A stretch of 64,000 nt of DNA. Origin: RHLJ01 sp963974345. GTDB taxonomy: Bacteria; Bacteroidota; Rhodothermia; Balneolales; Balneolaceae. The position numbers and the translations under genes were made by a program. Where the stretch lies: positions 1 to 64,000 of the forward strand of contig CAXBBW010000007.1 of the NCBI GenBank assembly GCA_963974345.1. Direction: 5' to 3'. This document shows positions 39,201-46,656 of this stretch, piece by piece. Below the pieces are notes generated by a model, which saw only the letters and a list, made by a program, of their open reading frames with translations, ran no database searches and was not told the origin of the DNA. Numbering within the stretch: position 1 is the first letter of the stretch; every line of letters begins with the position of its first letter.

Positions 39201-39455
39201 TACCCAAACCCATTTAATCCATCTACCACTATTGAGTATGAACTTGCAGAAGCTTCAAAAGTAAGTATACTTATTTACGACGTATTAGGCAGAAATGTAG
39301 CTACTCTGATTAACCAAGATCAAAAGCCAGGTTATTATCGTCAAAAATGGGATGCTTCAAGGTTTGCCTCAGGAATGTATTTGTATATGATAAGAGCAGA
39401 GAGCATATCTGGGAAAACGTATACTTCAACTAAAAAGATGTTATTGATTAAGTAA
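30228..39455 (+). CDS. Giant FG-GAP/TIG/FN3 surface protein with dockerin-like and cohesin-like modules and sorting domain
   Basis: About 3,075 residues. I start at ATG 30228, which opens a good signal peptide (MFIKKILLGITL...FAQ); a TTG at 30195 also fits. The core is five blocks, each a TIG/IPT domain (for example SGTEIAIYGSGF) followed by about seven FG-GAP/VCBS repeats with calcium-type D-x-D-x-D-G loops, over 30 in all. Two FN3 domains (near 34850 and 36450) lie between blocks. Toward the end come a dockerin-like stretch (GDYNISGSVDFDDL, near 38460), a cohesin-like domain (about 38755-39130) and the sorting domain (from SQNYPNPFNPST). It is probably cell-surface displayed, calcium-dependent and adhesive. 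It is the last gene of the cluster. Confidence 0.85.
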   Translation: MFIKKILLGITLTLFSAHIFAQENKTPILSSDETINVQNTETQKLGSNNSLQKSNIADISYFYDFEDGAFPSNFFYTTNGTFTFDEVTYTVPDIQPTLEESSNSYLSGISIRGATISDGQASRVFIRFPQIGSNGGTFQYRYSVSSESGYDKFRVCINGNCPEEYVYSGIIDWTLSPEISLAENDSSVSFIYYKDGSESIGLDTYFVDNISIVDFETDVVEPTEEDVKITKILPSSGVSGTEIAIYGSGFTTATANTVSFGNVDVAVTAISSTKLIVEVPESAVTGTNSMSVSNANGDEGFAGHFTVLNERENIDFTNRTISASSGGLNGVYSADLNNDGNIDIVSLSQSSDKVVWFENLGSGNFSSERVINSSVVDPYDVQVADLDDDGDLDVFHGSITSTQITWYPNNGNETFSSGISIFTGSNSPRGVHAADIDGDGDLDLLAAALNSNTIFWRENLGDGDFSGPNQTIDSNISNAYDITTDDLDNDGDLDVISSANFTGNIYWHRNNGDGSFQTQSIVSSAATSVRFIHTADLNGDGDVDILSTQIDGISFHINDGNGSFETNANPISGSFDAQLYDFDGDGDIDFALTTENPGGLAWIENNNGSTSLIDELSEGEYYIAGADFDNDGDIDIVATHVGENSVYWYENVEGVVSSSDVIITDVYPKSGAPGTNITLFGDNFSATTSSNTVTFEGTAATVVSATATKLVVTVPDIETELSDIAVTVNSVTSIFPDPFAVLKEQSINFSDPTVITEEVDFPTNAITVDLNKDGKLDLLSISLLDNKIAWYEGNDGVFGNQVIISEEVNLPTEIKVADINANGSLDILVIADEGVYWIEGNGDGTFGSPNVVDDLVSGGKSVFPADLDNDGDLDIIATETRSNTVNWYENNGNGVFGDKNTIATSSVANTPFSVVASDFNLDGSIDIAFASKGLNRITILQNSGNTPPAFTNRTISNSETSISEIALINGDNDSDNDLVVRNNNYLSYFRNNGSFSFTRSTYSSIAIGLNENLLVSDVDGDGFDDIITSSSSTNEIIVYKNSGIASFSSTKVIATPEEDPSFILSGDIDDDGDLDVIYTSDTGDYISLIESTGPTVSIATIEPKSAVIGETITLRGVLFSETPSENIVTISGVQATVSSATNNVLEVILPSSLEPGNAKISVSNETGSYEYPDLFSVLKTEEANFDIIETLVSSGIDQLFGLESADLNGDLNWDLIVASKGLDRVYSFFGTEENGFNSSLQIGASQVNGVEEVTSADFDDDGDIDIATVSVFDSRVMLHINNGNGTSFTSNTTTIISTAYSTPRSIKSADIDLDGDVDVVVAYNAGVIAWFENLGDGLFNSTPNAFPTGLGSIGLLLDVADIDNDGDIDILSGSVDQNRPIFYTNNGDGSFDETPKVVGASSVIPTKVFAVDLNGDNFPEILTLNSSNNTIAWYTNSGGTSFSTNPVIYQLSSSPVDLTTSDFNGNGNIDIVVAETFANRISWFKNNGSGNFSTNEIILDFINPVTSLHSFDAEGDGDNDIFVSSTSGDRVSYIENLGPSVPLNLNYTTTETTVDLTWEEPINFDAFGYNIYRSTSPFEDISSATKLNGIINTTNTFSDNTVIAGTTYYYRISAIENGTNEETGLSETLRVKFRVKSMFSVSKNAGLPFDLITVYGSYLSASTFQYSIDFINESTATSSSAETATENSVSFRVPNSLSPGSYTIRITIDSKVLELPQKFTVLFDDSGNFRDSTLISDNLNGLEDIITSDVNNDGALDLIVAASEDGLITVYLNNGNGVFGDGEQVANASGVYRLVAGDINGDSNNDIIYASLDNNVIAWLPGKGDGTFLNKITLISNVSLPSALFLSDVDNDSDLDVLYTDENTDRGYIIINRGDGVSLERITLSQIADVATDIIMSDLNTDGLLDIIHVSYGDDKLSWYRNDGANQFTAQSVISVQGNGVIKVVSSDINRDGFQDLVTISELDNEINWYLNDGNGVFTIQSVLPILGGVNDLNVEDLTGDGFPEIIVSSSSGNLIGYHENLNGNSFSSLTIVQEIEDPSSFTLGDFDKDGDFDIVGNSFSSNKVILFENLDSPPAPPADFTVTKRIGKAELSWSLNTEPDMSGYYIYRSENQDSIYSFLEELDASTTNYSDVELKNRNEYFYFISAFDTSLNQSFSQVESIVALTPQVSRIQPNNAVSGERVRIFGVGFSDQFGQTSVSIGGESAAIQSVDSTIIEIEIPSGVLGKSEVQITSEGIEHTSLTPFEVLKSGDGTFTSGTVLTGSEGFTNSNGNVIGADIDNDGDKDVVVVLTENSSIQYFPSSGGSQFGDILPAFQNDLGTIKKLVQVNLFDENYPDFVSIPRSNNRFDILRNNGSTGSISTIYDHATFVGQNIIPEDIQVADMNNDGANDIIIASSGDSKINWYQNLTLGDSVIFSSQKIISQNAAGIKSIYPMDYDLDGDTDILATTISSGNQKIVVYRNNGDETFTEVLISNAALNPIKALPVDIDNDGDEDVISISTGDNKIAYYINTFGVFGNQVVINNSISGLSDIVISDVDGDGLDDIFASSTTNGNTYLLRNNGSGSFGSLELINEDVATVSNITSTDIDNDGDLDFISKSFTGNKIVFHRNITTTVLTIRDIVVGDGSSNSVYHTLLSPENAIGIIFNEDISQLQSLPSIMGSQTVSLDGTDGNSYPKSPAFNSNDDALIIGYSRFYPQDVFSVNIDSEFLYDQSEGEFLIDGNSNGIYDGANDNVQSHQITVTQLGDYNISGSVDFDDLISFSNAWQNNSLLYELAPFDIKTGFSFPRVKPNYGTVGYDIEDLITFIRLWDLSQANKSNTEALPKRAKTIATQGNNFGDASFLTLSENVDKKNYSFNEVKASKSYSIKLNHPDTVYALEIRIEFDPQEMQIDSVISSSIFDDKQGGKTLFLSHVDSINGTATLNLVNYGKLNLIGNKEVATLNFSSKSNIDSEVNIHSDIRIVGKSPYFEFTNKSVDLTDLFPTQFKLSQNYPNPFNPSTTIEYELAEASKVSILIYDVLGRNVATLINQDQKPGYYRQKWDASRFASGMYLYMIRAESISGKTYTSTKKMLLIK

Positions 39456-39469
39456 GTATAAAAAAGTGG

Positions 39470-40696
39470 CTATTTTTTAGGTGCTTCTTCTTTACTAGAA
39501 TTATTCTTGATTAGCACATCAGTTTGAGCTGCAAAGAGATCAAAAATTGGAAGCGTAGCAGCTCCTAACGCAGCTGCATCTACACCAGCTGTACCACACT
39601 TAAAAATAGGGGCAGGAGTTTTAAAGTCATTTCTTAGGGAAGTCATAATACCGGGTAAATCGTTGGCAATATCCTCGAAAATTATATGAGGTAAACGCCC
39701 ACCAAGAATTATTACTTCTATATCAATCATGTATTGCGTTACTATAAATACGGAGGCTAAGTATTGTTTAGCAAGCTGCAACCAATTTAAAAAAACAGGA
39801 TTCTTATCAAGAAAAAGATTGCCCAATTCTTCTGGTCTTTTTACGATAATATCAGATTCACGAAGCCATTGATATAATTTTGTTAAGTTAAAGTGCTCAC
39901 CAACATGAGGGTGATCAGAGTCACTTATGGGGCTTTTCTCACCCATAAAAGGAAAATAACCAAATTCACCGGAATTCTGATTTTGCCCTTCATATAAATT
40001 GCCTTTTAATACTAGACCACCACCAAGCCCAGCACCAAAAAAAGCATATGCAAAATTTGAAATATTTTTACCTGCTCCGTACCATTTTTCTCCAATAGTA
40101 GCAGCGGATGCATTATTTTCAATAAAGATGGGTACAGCAATATGCTCTTTTAACATTTTTCCAATCGGAACGTGATTCCAATTTGGAAAAGCTTTTGGGT
40201 TAATCGTATTACTTACTTCATTATTTTTATTAATATCTAAAGGACCAGGAAGTCCAACACCAACACCACAGATATATGCATCTCCAACTTCTGGAGTTGA
40301 AGTAAGTTGCCTAACGACAGATACCATGAGCTTAATAGCTTCTTCAGGAGAGGGAGTATCTACTTCATGAAATATTTTCGTTTTTACGTTGCCCGCTAAG
40401 TCTACTAAAATTCCTGTAAGATGATCACGGTTAAAATCCAGCCCTACCGAAAAAGCTCCATCAGGGTTTACTTCTAGTGTTGTAGAAGGTGCTCCTCTTT
40501 TTTTCTGAAGTTTTTTCCCTTCTTGAACAAAATTCCGTTCTAATAGCCGATTTACAATATTAGAAACAGTTTGAGCAGTAAGACTTGTTCTTCTTGCAAC
40601 ATCTGCTCTAGAAATTGGCCCCTGCAAACGAATAGTTTCAAAAACAATTCTGAAATTATAAGCTTTCGTATAAGTTAGATTAGTACCGGTAAGCAT
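39470..40696 (-). CDS. ROK-family transcriptional regulator
   Basis: A 408-residue protein. An N-terminal winged helix-turn-helix (about residues 10-70, SRADVARRTSLTAQTVSNIVNRLLE) precedes a ROK sugar-kinase-like domain. The phosphate-binding site reads GLDFNRDHLTG instead of D-x-G-G-T, and the usual CxCGxxGC zinc cluster is absent. So it probably binds a sugar but does not phosphorylate it. It diverges from the TonB receptor gene of the mannan locus, the usual position of a local repressor. It is convergent with the giant gene, with 14 bases between stop codons. Confidence 0.88.
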   Translation of the reverse strand: MLTGTNLTYTKAYNFRIVFETIRLQGPISRADVARRTSLTAQTVSNIVNRLLERNFVQEGKKLQKKRGAPSTTLEVNPDGAFSVGLDFNRDHLTGILVDLAGNVKTKIFHEVDTPSPEEAIKLMVSVVRQLTSTPEVGDAYICGVGVGLPGPLDINKNNEVSNTINPKAFPNWNHVPIGKMLKEHIAVPIFIENNASAATIGEKWYGAGKNISNFAYAFFGAGLGGGLVLKGNLYEGQNQNSGEFGYFPFMGEKSPISDSDHPHVGEHFNLTKLYQWLRESDIIVKRPEELGNLFLDKNPVFLNWLQLAKQYLASVFIVTQYMIDIEVIILGGRLPHIIFEDIANDLPGIMTSLRNDFKTPAPIFKCGTAGVDAAALGAATLPIFDLFAAQTDVLIKNNSSKEEAPKK

Positions 40697-40999
40697 AGTG
40701 AGTCTTTTATTCCATACAATTTAGTAAATAAAATAAACAACCATTCTAGTCAAATAAAAAGGATTAAAATTTCAATTGAAACATAGTTTATTTTAGAATC
40801 CTAAATGATAGAAAAAACAAACCTTATCTCATCATAAGGAAAAGCGGTTCCAAAAAATTTTGCTTTAATCAAACAAATTGACTAATCTTTAATTGATCAA
40901 TTTGTTTGATTAAATAGAAGTGAGTAGTTGTGCTTACTCTCAGAATTAACAAGTTAGAGTGAAATACTCAATAAAATCGTCAGAACATCAATTTGACTT
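40697..40999. promoter_or_regulatory. Divergent promoter region of the ROK and TonB receptor genes
   Basis: A 303-base AT-rich gap. It contains the 12-bp palindrome TTTCAATTGAAA at 40770-40781, 74 bases before the ROK start. It also holds a long inverted repeat at 40864-40914, listed separately. Both are candidate regulator sites. I see no confident promoter hexamers. Confidence 0.6.
40864..40914. promoter_or_regulatory. 18-bp perfect inverted repeat, candidate ROK operator
   Basis: The left arm TTTAATCAAACAAATTGA (40864-40881) and right arm (40897-40914) are exact reverse complements across a 15-base spacer. It lies 85 bases before the TonB receptor start. Its size and position suit a dimeric or tetrameric repressor site. 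A simple terminator is unlikely because no T-run follows. Confidence 0.6.
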
Positions 41000-43900
41000 A
41001 TGATTAAAAAACTCAGATTACAAAACATACTTATACTACTAGTAGTATGTACTTTTAGTTTATCAGCTAGATCAGCAGAAAATCTCTTTTTTTTGGGAAA
41101 TGAATTGGAAGCGCTTCGTACGGATGTGCAAAAATCAGGTACTGTTTCGGGTACAGTAAGTGAAGCTAGTACAGGTGATGAGTTAATTGGAGCGAATGTA
41201 TTAATTAAAGGAACCTTAAAAGGTACTTCTGTTGATGTAGAAGGGAAATTTAGTATAAGAAATGTTGAAGCAGGATCTCAAGTACTTGTGGTTTCATACC
41301 TCGGTTTTCAAACAAGAGAAATTCCTATAGAAGTACTTGAAGGTGAGAATATTGAGATTACTGTTGAGCTAGAACCTCAAGGCTATGAAGGAGAAGAAGT
41401 AACAATAACAGCTCAAGCAAGAGGACAGGTAGCTGCAATAAATCAACAGCTTTCTTCAAACACTATTTCAAATATTGTTTCAAAGGATAGAATAGAAGAA
41501 TTACCCGATGTAAATGCGGCTGAATCAATTGGGCGTTTACCAGGTGTGTCAATTCAAAGATCGGGTGGAGAAGCTAGTAAGATTGTGGTTAGAGGGTTAT
41601 CTCCAAAATTTAGTAATGTCACAGTAAACGGTGTTAGAGTTCCATCTACAGATACTAATGATAGAAGTGTTGATTTGGCTTTAATATCTAGCAATATGCT
41701 TGATGGAATTGAAGTAACTAAAGCGTTAACACCAGATAAAGATGCTGATGCATTAGGTGGTACAGTAGATTTAAAATTACGAAATGCTTCTGAAGGATTA
41801 TCAGGTAATTTACAGATTCTCGGAGGGTACACTGCTTTGCAAGAAACCTATGGAAACTATAGAATAGCAGCTTCATTAAGTAATCGTTTTCTAGATAATA
41901 ATCTTGGAGTTATACTAAATCTCAACACAGATAGATACGATAGAAGTGCAGATTCATTTAGTGGAAGCTATGAGAGAGTTACTTTTGGTAGTAATGAAGG
42001 AGATATTCCCTATACACAGCAGATAAGACTTACTGAGAATAATATAGAAAGGAGTAGGCTTGGAGGAAGTGTTATTCTTGATTATAAAATTCCGAAGGGA
42101 AAGGTCGTGTTTAATGGAGTTTATAATAAACTAAAAAACGATGGATTGAGAAGAGGTAACAACTTAATCTTTGAAGGTGCACAAAAGCATCAAGAGTATA
42201 CCTTAACAAAAGGTTTTAACGAAACCGATATTTTCACATCTGCTTTGTCAATTGAACAAGATTTTGGAAGATTATTATATGATGTAACATTGGCATCTAC
42301 ATCTTCAAACAGCGAAAGTCCTAGGGATTACAATTGGGTTTTTTGGGAGGAAGGGGCTGGATCATTTAATTCTACGAACTCTCCGGATACTCTCAGTCCA
42401 CAAGCATTACCTAGCATGTTTAATAACTTGTTAAGTAATACAAATTTATTCAGTCTATCTGAAAGCTCAAGGAAAACTCAAGAAGATGAGATTTCAGCTC
42501 AAGCTAATATTAGGGTTAACTTTGAGTTAGGGGATGCTATTAGTGGTTATGTAAAAGGTGGATTCAAATTTAGAAGCCTTGATCGATCTAATGATCAAAC
42601 AGAAATAGGTACAGGTAATACCCCATATTACGGAGGAGGTAGAAATTTTAGACAAGCCATTGCCAACAGCCTTCCTCAGTTTAATTTAGATCCTGAAAAT
42701 AGACTGCCCATAGAACCATTTTTATCTGATTATTCAAGAGATAATTTTGTGGGTGGTAACTATAGTTTAGGATATACCGTTGATCCTGACCTAATGTTAT
42801 TAATTAATGAAATAGCTAAAGAGAATCTTGCGTACGTAAATTATTCTGGACGAGGGTCATTGGGAAGCGATTATGTGGGAACTGAAGATTATTCGGCCTT
42901 TTATTTAATGTCAGAATTAGAAATTGGGCAATACATCACGTTTATGCCAGGCTTTAGATATGAAGGAGAAGAAACAAGTTATACAGCTAAATACTATGAT
43001 AGAAATGATCCTGCAGTAGGTTCAGCAGCTCCCTTAGAAAGCTATGTTTATAAAGATACTACCGCTACAAGAAGTGGCGATTTTCTTCTACCTATGGTTC
43101 ATTTACAAGTAAAACCACTTGAATGGTTGAATCTTAGATTAGCGTATACACAAAGTATATCAAGACCTAACTTTAATCAATATGCCCCGATAACATATTA
43201 TAGTCCCTTATCGCAGTATGCAAATGCACCGAATGAAAACTTGAGGTCATCAAAATCAACTAATTTAGACGCTTCGCTATCGGTTTATCAGAATAAGGTT
43301 GGTTTTTTTACAGTATCAGTTTTCCAGAAAGAAATAGAGGATTATATATCATTTATACAATTTAGAGCTGTTCCTGGACAAACAATAATTCCAGATTTAA
43401 ATATTGAAGCCGCTGGTAACAATGTATTTACAGTTAATACGGTAATTAATAACCCAAATATTGCTACTGTAAAAGGTATTGAGTTAGACTGGCAAACAAA
43501 TTTTTGGTATCTCCCTTCACTACTTAAAGGTCTTGTTTTAAATATTAATTATACAAAACTAACCTCCGAAATAGCGAATCCAGCATTTATTGTTGAGCAG
43601 GTACCAATTGAACCCCGCCCAATTCGACCTCCTTTTTCAACACAAGTATTAAGGGATACATCAACAGTTAGTACACTACCTGATCAACCTGATGATATTT
43701 TAAACTTGACATTAGGATATGATTACAAAGGATTTTCAGGAAGGTTTTCAATCTTTTATCAATTAGGTACAAATACAGGTAGAGGTGGAGATCCGTTTTT
43801 AGGCTGGGATGATACATTTAACGATGACTACTATCGTATCGACGTTTCTTTACGGCAAAATATTTTTGAAGGATTTCAGGTGTATGCAAACTTAAACAAC

Positions 43901-44008
43901 CTGAATTCAGAATCAGATCTTTCCTATCAATCAAGCAAATATAGATACCCCACGAATGAACAGTTGTATGGATTCACAATGGACGTAGGATTTAAATATG
44001 AATTTTGA
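41000..44008 (+). CDS. TonB-dependent receptor, mannan locus
   Basis: A 1,002-residue outer-membrane receptor. The signal peptide is followed by a carboxypeptidase-regulatory-like domain (about 48-130, GTVSEASTGDELIGANVLIKG). The plug domain (about 140-260, PGVSIQRSGGEASKIVVRGL) and a beta-barrel ending in aromatic residues (GFKYEF) complete the protein. It is like the single-component TonB receptors of non-SusD systems, since no SusD gene follows. I infer uptake of manno-oligosaccharides from its position between the ROK regulator and the mannan enzymes. Confidence 0.9.
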   Translation: MIKKLRLQNILILLVVCTFSLSARSAENLFFLGNELEALRTDVQKSGTVSGTVSEASTGDELIGANVLIKGTLKGTSVDVEGKFSIRNVEAGSQVLVVSYLGFQTREIPIEVLEGENIEITVELEPQGYEGEEVTITAQARGQVAAINQQLSSNTISNIVSKDRIEELPDVNAAESIGRLPGVSIQRSGGEASKIVVRGLSPKFSNVTVNGVRVPSTDTNDRSVDLALISSNMLDGIEVTKALTPDKDADALGGTVDLKLRNASEGLSGNLQILGGYTALQETYGNYRIAASLSNRFLDNNLGVILNLNTDRYDRSADSFSGSYERVTFGSNEGDIPYTQQIRLTENNIERSRLGGSVILDYKIPKGKVVFNGVYNKLKNDGLRRGNNLIFEGAQKHQEYTLTKGFNETDIFTSALSIEQDFGRLLYDVTLASTSSNSESPRDYNWVFWEEGAGSFNSTNSPDTLSPQALPSMFNNLLSNTNLFSLSESSRKTQEDEISAQANIRVNFELGDAISGYVKGGFKFRSLDRSNDQTEIGTGNTPYYGGGRNFRQAIANSLPQFNLDPENRLPIEPFLSDYSRDNFVGGNYSLGYTVDPDLMLLINEIAKENLAYVNYSGRGSLGSDYVGTEDYSAFYLMSELEIGQYITFMPGFRYEGEETSYTAKYYDRNDPAVGSAAPLESYVYKDTTATRSGDFLLPMVHLQVKPLEWLNLRLAYTQSISRPNFNQYAPITYYSPLSQYANAPNENLRSSKSTNLDASLSVYQNKVGFFTVSVFQKEIEDYISFIQFRAVPGQTIIPDLNIEAAGNNVFTVNTVINNPNIATVKGIELDWQTNFWYLPSLLKGLVLNINYTKLTSEIANPAFIVEQVPIEPRPIRPPFSTQVLRDTSTVSTLPDQPDDILNLTLGYDYKGFSGRFSIFYQLGTNTGRGGDPFLGWDDTFNDDYYRIDVSLRQNIFEGFQVYANLNNLNSESDLSYQSSKYRYPTNEQLYGFTMDVGFKYEF

Positions 44009-44056
44009 TTTAACAAATAACCTAACACTAAAATCAATTCCAATAAGGAGATAAAC

Positions 44057-46540
44057 ATGAAACAAGGTTACAAACTAGTACCAATAGTACTATTTATAGT
44101 CGGAGTACTTTTTTCAGGTTCGTTAAAAGCACAGGATACTCTAGTAGTAGAATGGCTGAACGAAGCACAAACAGAAGTACTTAGAAACTCACTCTATGAA
44201 ACTATTCTCGCAGATACTACTGCTGAAGGTGAAAGAGTAGCAAACAGAGTATATAAACTTAGACAAGGTGGTTTTTACTACATCCAAGAATCCATTCAAA
44301 ATAATGGCTGGCACCTGAATATAGTTGGAGAGCCTGGCGATCCTAGTGATGAAGCTGCTAACCCTCCAATGCTTCAAATTACTACAAGATTAGATGGTAA
44401 TACACCAGGTAAAATGTTCAATATTAGAGGAGATTTTACACTTAAAAATGTAATTTTAAATGGTAAAACTACAGATGGTGGTTTACAGTATGAAATCATT
44501 GATGTACGGTATGATAATGGACAATTTACATTTGATAATGTAATTTTTGAATATGCACAATGGGGTATTATTGGATTCTACTCACCTGGAGCAGATATCT
44601 ATTATACTAATAACCTGTCTAGAAATTTCCTCAATGAAAGTCAACCATGGGGTGGTCGAGGCTTCTCTGTTTGGTCAGATGCGGATACAATCTGGGTGGA
44701 AAACAATACGTTCCACAATGTAGGGTTTACAACAATACAAGTAGAAGGTGCGAGTGCTAATTTTGTTTGGTTTAATCACAATACCATTGTGAATAATGGT
44801 CGTCAATTAATGCTGTGGAATTGGGTAAAAGAAGGATATTTTACGAATAACCTTATTCTTAATCCTTTCTGGCAAGGTGAAGATGCATCACAAATTAGTG
44901 CGGAACGCTTAGCATCTGATGACCAACAATATTCAGGCTTATTTGTTGTTGATCCTATTCCATCTCAGTATGGACTTGATGCACAACGTAAGTTCGTTAT
45001 TGCAAATAATGCATTCCATTTAGAAGAAGAATACGATACATACTTTACTACAGACAATGATACGTTTGACATTCGTAGACAACCTCTGGTTAGTGTTGAA
45101 GTAGAGAATTTTTTCGGTGATTATGATAATATGGTTATCAAAGATAACATGTTTGATCAAGGTGAACCTGGTTTTGGAGCATATGCAGATAATCATGCAG
45201 AAAGAATAAATTTTGCAACTGACCTACGTAATGGAGTAAACCCACCAAGAATGTATTATTGGGATCCAAACCGTCTTGCTTCAAATGAGTCAATTCAATG
45301 GCCACTTCCTGATGATCTTGCATATACAGACGCTGCGTATATGGAAGGTGGAGTTACAGGTTACCCAATGGGTGATTTAAATTGGTTCCCTTCTGAAAAA
45401 TCTGATTGGCAAGCCAATAAAGATGCTGAAGCACAAGCAATTTTAGATCAAGTTGGTCCTGCTCCTGAAGTAGTATTCCAAGGTACACTTGAAGGAGAAA
45501 GTGGAATATTTACAGGGGATGCTGAAGTTGCTTCTGCACCAGACAGAAACTTAGCTCGAATTGAGGCTGGTGGTAATATTGTTTGGGAAGGTGTTGATGT
45601 AACTGCTGGGTCCTACGATTTAGTTGTAAGTCACAGAACTTGGTATGCAGATGGAAGCGTAGCTCGCCAAACAGACTTGGTAGTAAATGGTGGAGCTTCT
45701 ACCCCTATCCAGATTGGAGTTGAACAAGATGGAACTACTTGGTCTCGTGTAAAAGTTGAGGCAGTAGCTTTAGATGCTTCCAATACGATTGCTTTGAACA
45801 AAAGCTGGGGCTATATGGAATATGAATTTGTTCAAATTTTAGAAGCTGGTACTGATACCGAAGTTATGAAACTTTGGCCAGGTGAAGCAGACCTTGTAGG
45901 TGGAGGTAGTTTTCTATGTTCTGATGCTGAAGGCACATGTGCTAGAGGAGATGGATTCGCTGCATTAGGTTCAGGCGGTAGTGCAAGCTACACATATGAC
46001 GCTCCAGGAACAGGATCTTATGTGGTAAGGCTAAATGCAATGCTTACTGCAGAAGGCTCAAGCGACTTTGAGTTGTTTATTGATGACGTTTCTTATGGTA
46101 CTGCTACTATTACAGGAAATGTGAATTCAATTCAACAAATTGACTTTTCAGGTGTAAACTTAAGTTTAGGTTCAAATGAAGTAAAAATTACTTCTACTGG
46201 TTCAGTTGGAGTTGACTTTGTTGACTTCTTCTCAGTAGGAACTCTTTCTACTCCTAATGAAACAGAAGAAAAAGCAGAAGGATTTGAGCTTTCTCAAAAT
46301 TATCCAAATCCTTTCAACCCTTCTACTAACATCAACTTTACGCTTCCAATAGCTTCAGATGTTCAACTAACAGTGTTCAATCTGTTAGGACAGAAAGTAG
46401 CAACTCTTATTAGTGAAAAAAGAGCTGCAGGTAATCATACTGTAAGATTTGATGCCAGAAGCTTGTCTTCAGGAATCTATTTCTACCAGTTAAAAGCTGG
46501 CAATTTCACTTTACAACGTAAAATGACGTTGATTAAATAA
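44057..46540 (+). CDS. Secreted beta-helix protein with carbohydrate-binding region and sorting domain
   Basis: An 827-residue protein. It has a clear Shine-Dalgarno (AGGAG, 44046-44050) six bases before ATG. After the signal peptide, residues about 60-460 have the repeated N-x-F/V-h-N pattern of a parallel beta-helix (VENNTFHNVGF, FNHNTIVNNGR, FTNNLILNP). Two beta-sandwich modules follow (about 475-750, EGESGIFTGDAEVAS) that look like CBM35/CBM6-type domains, then the sorting domain (from SQNYPNPFNPST). It lies between the TonB receptor and the symporter. It may capture or cut polysaccharide at the surface; I see no lyase active site. Confidence 0.75.
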   Translation: MKQGYKLVPIVLFIVGVLFSGSLKAQDTLVVEWLNEAQTEVLRNSLYETILADTTAEGERVANRVYKLRQGGFYYIQESIQNNGWHLNIVGEPGDPSDEAANPPMLQITTRLDGNTPGKMFNIRGDFTLKNVILNGKTTDGGLQYEIIDVRYDNGQFTFDNVIFEYAQWGIIGFYSPGADIYYTNNLSRNFLNESQPWGGRGFSVWSDADTIWVENNTFHNVGFTTIQVEGASANFVWFNHNTIVNNGRQLMLWNWVKEGYFTNNLILNPFWQGEDASQISAERLASDDQQYSGLFVVDPIPSQYGLDAQRKFVIANNAFHLEEEYDTYFTTDNDTFDIRRQPLVSVEVENFFGDYDNMVIKDNMFDQGEPGFGAYADNHAERINFATDLRNGVNPPRMYYWDPNRLASNESIQWPLPDDLAYTDAAYMEGGVTGYPMGDLNWFPSEKSDWQANKDAEAQAILDQVGPAPEVVFQGTLEGESGIFTGDAEVASAPDRNLARIEAGGNIVWEGVDVTAGSYDLVVSHRTWYADGSVARQTDLVVNGGASTPIQIGVEQDGTTWSRVKVEAVALDASNTIALNKSWGYMEYEFVQILEAGTDTEVMKLWPGEADLVGGGSFLCSDAEGTCARGDGFAALGSGGSASYTYDAPGTGSYVVRLNAMLTAEGSSDFELFIDDVSYGTATITGNVNSIQQIDFSGVNLSLGSNEVKITSTGSVGVDFVDFFSVGTLSTPNETEEKAEGFELSQNYPNPFNPSTNINFTLPIASDVQLTVFNLLGQKVATLISEKRAAGNHTVRFDARSLSSGIYFYQLKAGNFTLQRKMTLIK

Positions 46541-46562
46541 TCATCTTTTTATAAAGATCATT

Positions 46563-46597
46563 GGATGGCAGTTGATCCTGCCATCCATTTTTAATTT
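46563..46597 (+). terminator. Rho-independent terminator after the beta-helix gene
   Basis: A 9-bp stem (GGATGGCAG and CTGCCATCC) with loop TTGATC is followed by ATTTTTAATTT. It lies between the beta-helix gene and the symporter and should end or attenuate the first transcript. Confidence 0.8.
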
Positions 46598-46656
46598 GTA
46601 CATAGGGTAGATGATCGCTAACTAAGGCAATTATTTCTAACCCTTAAATTACAGCC

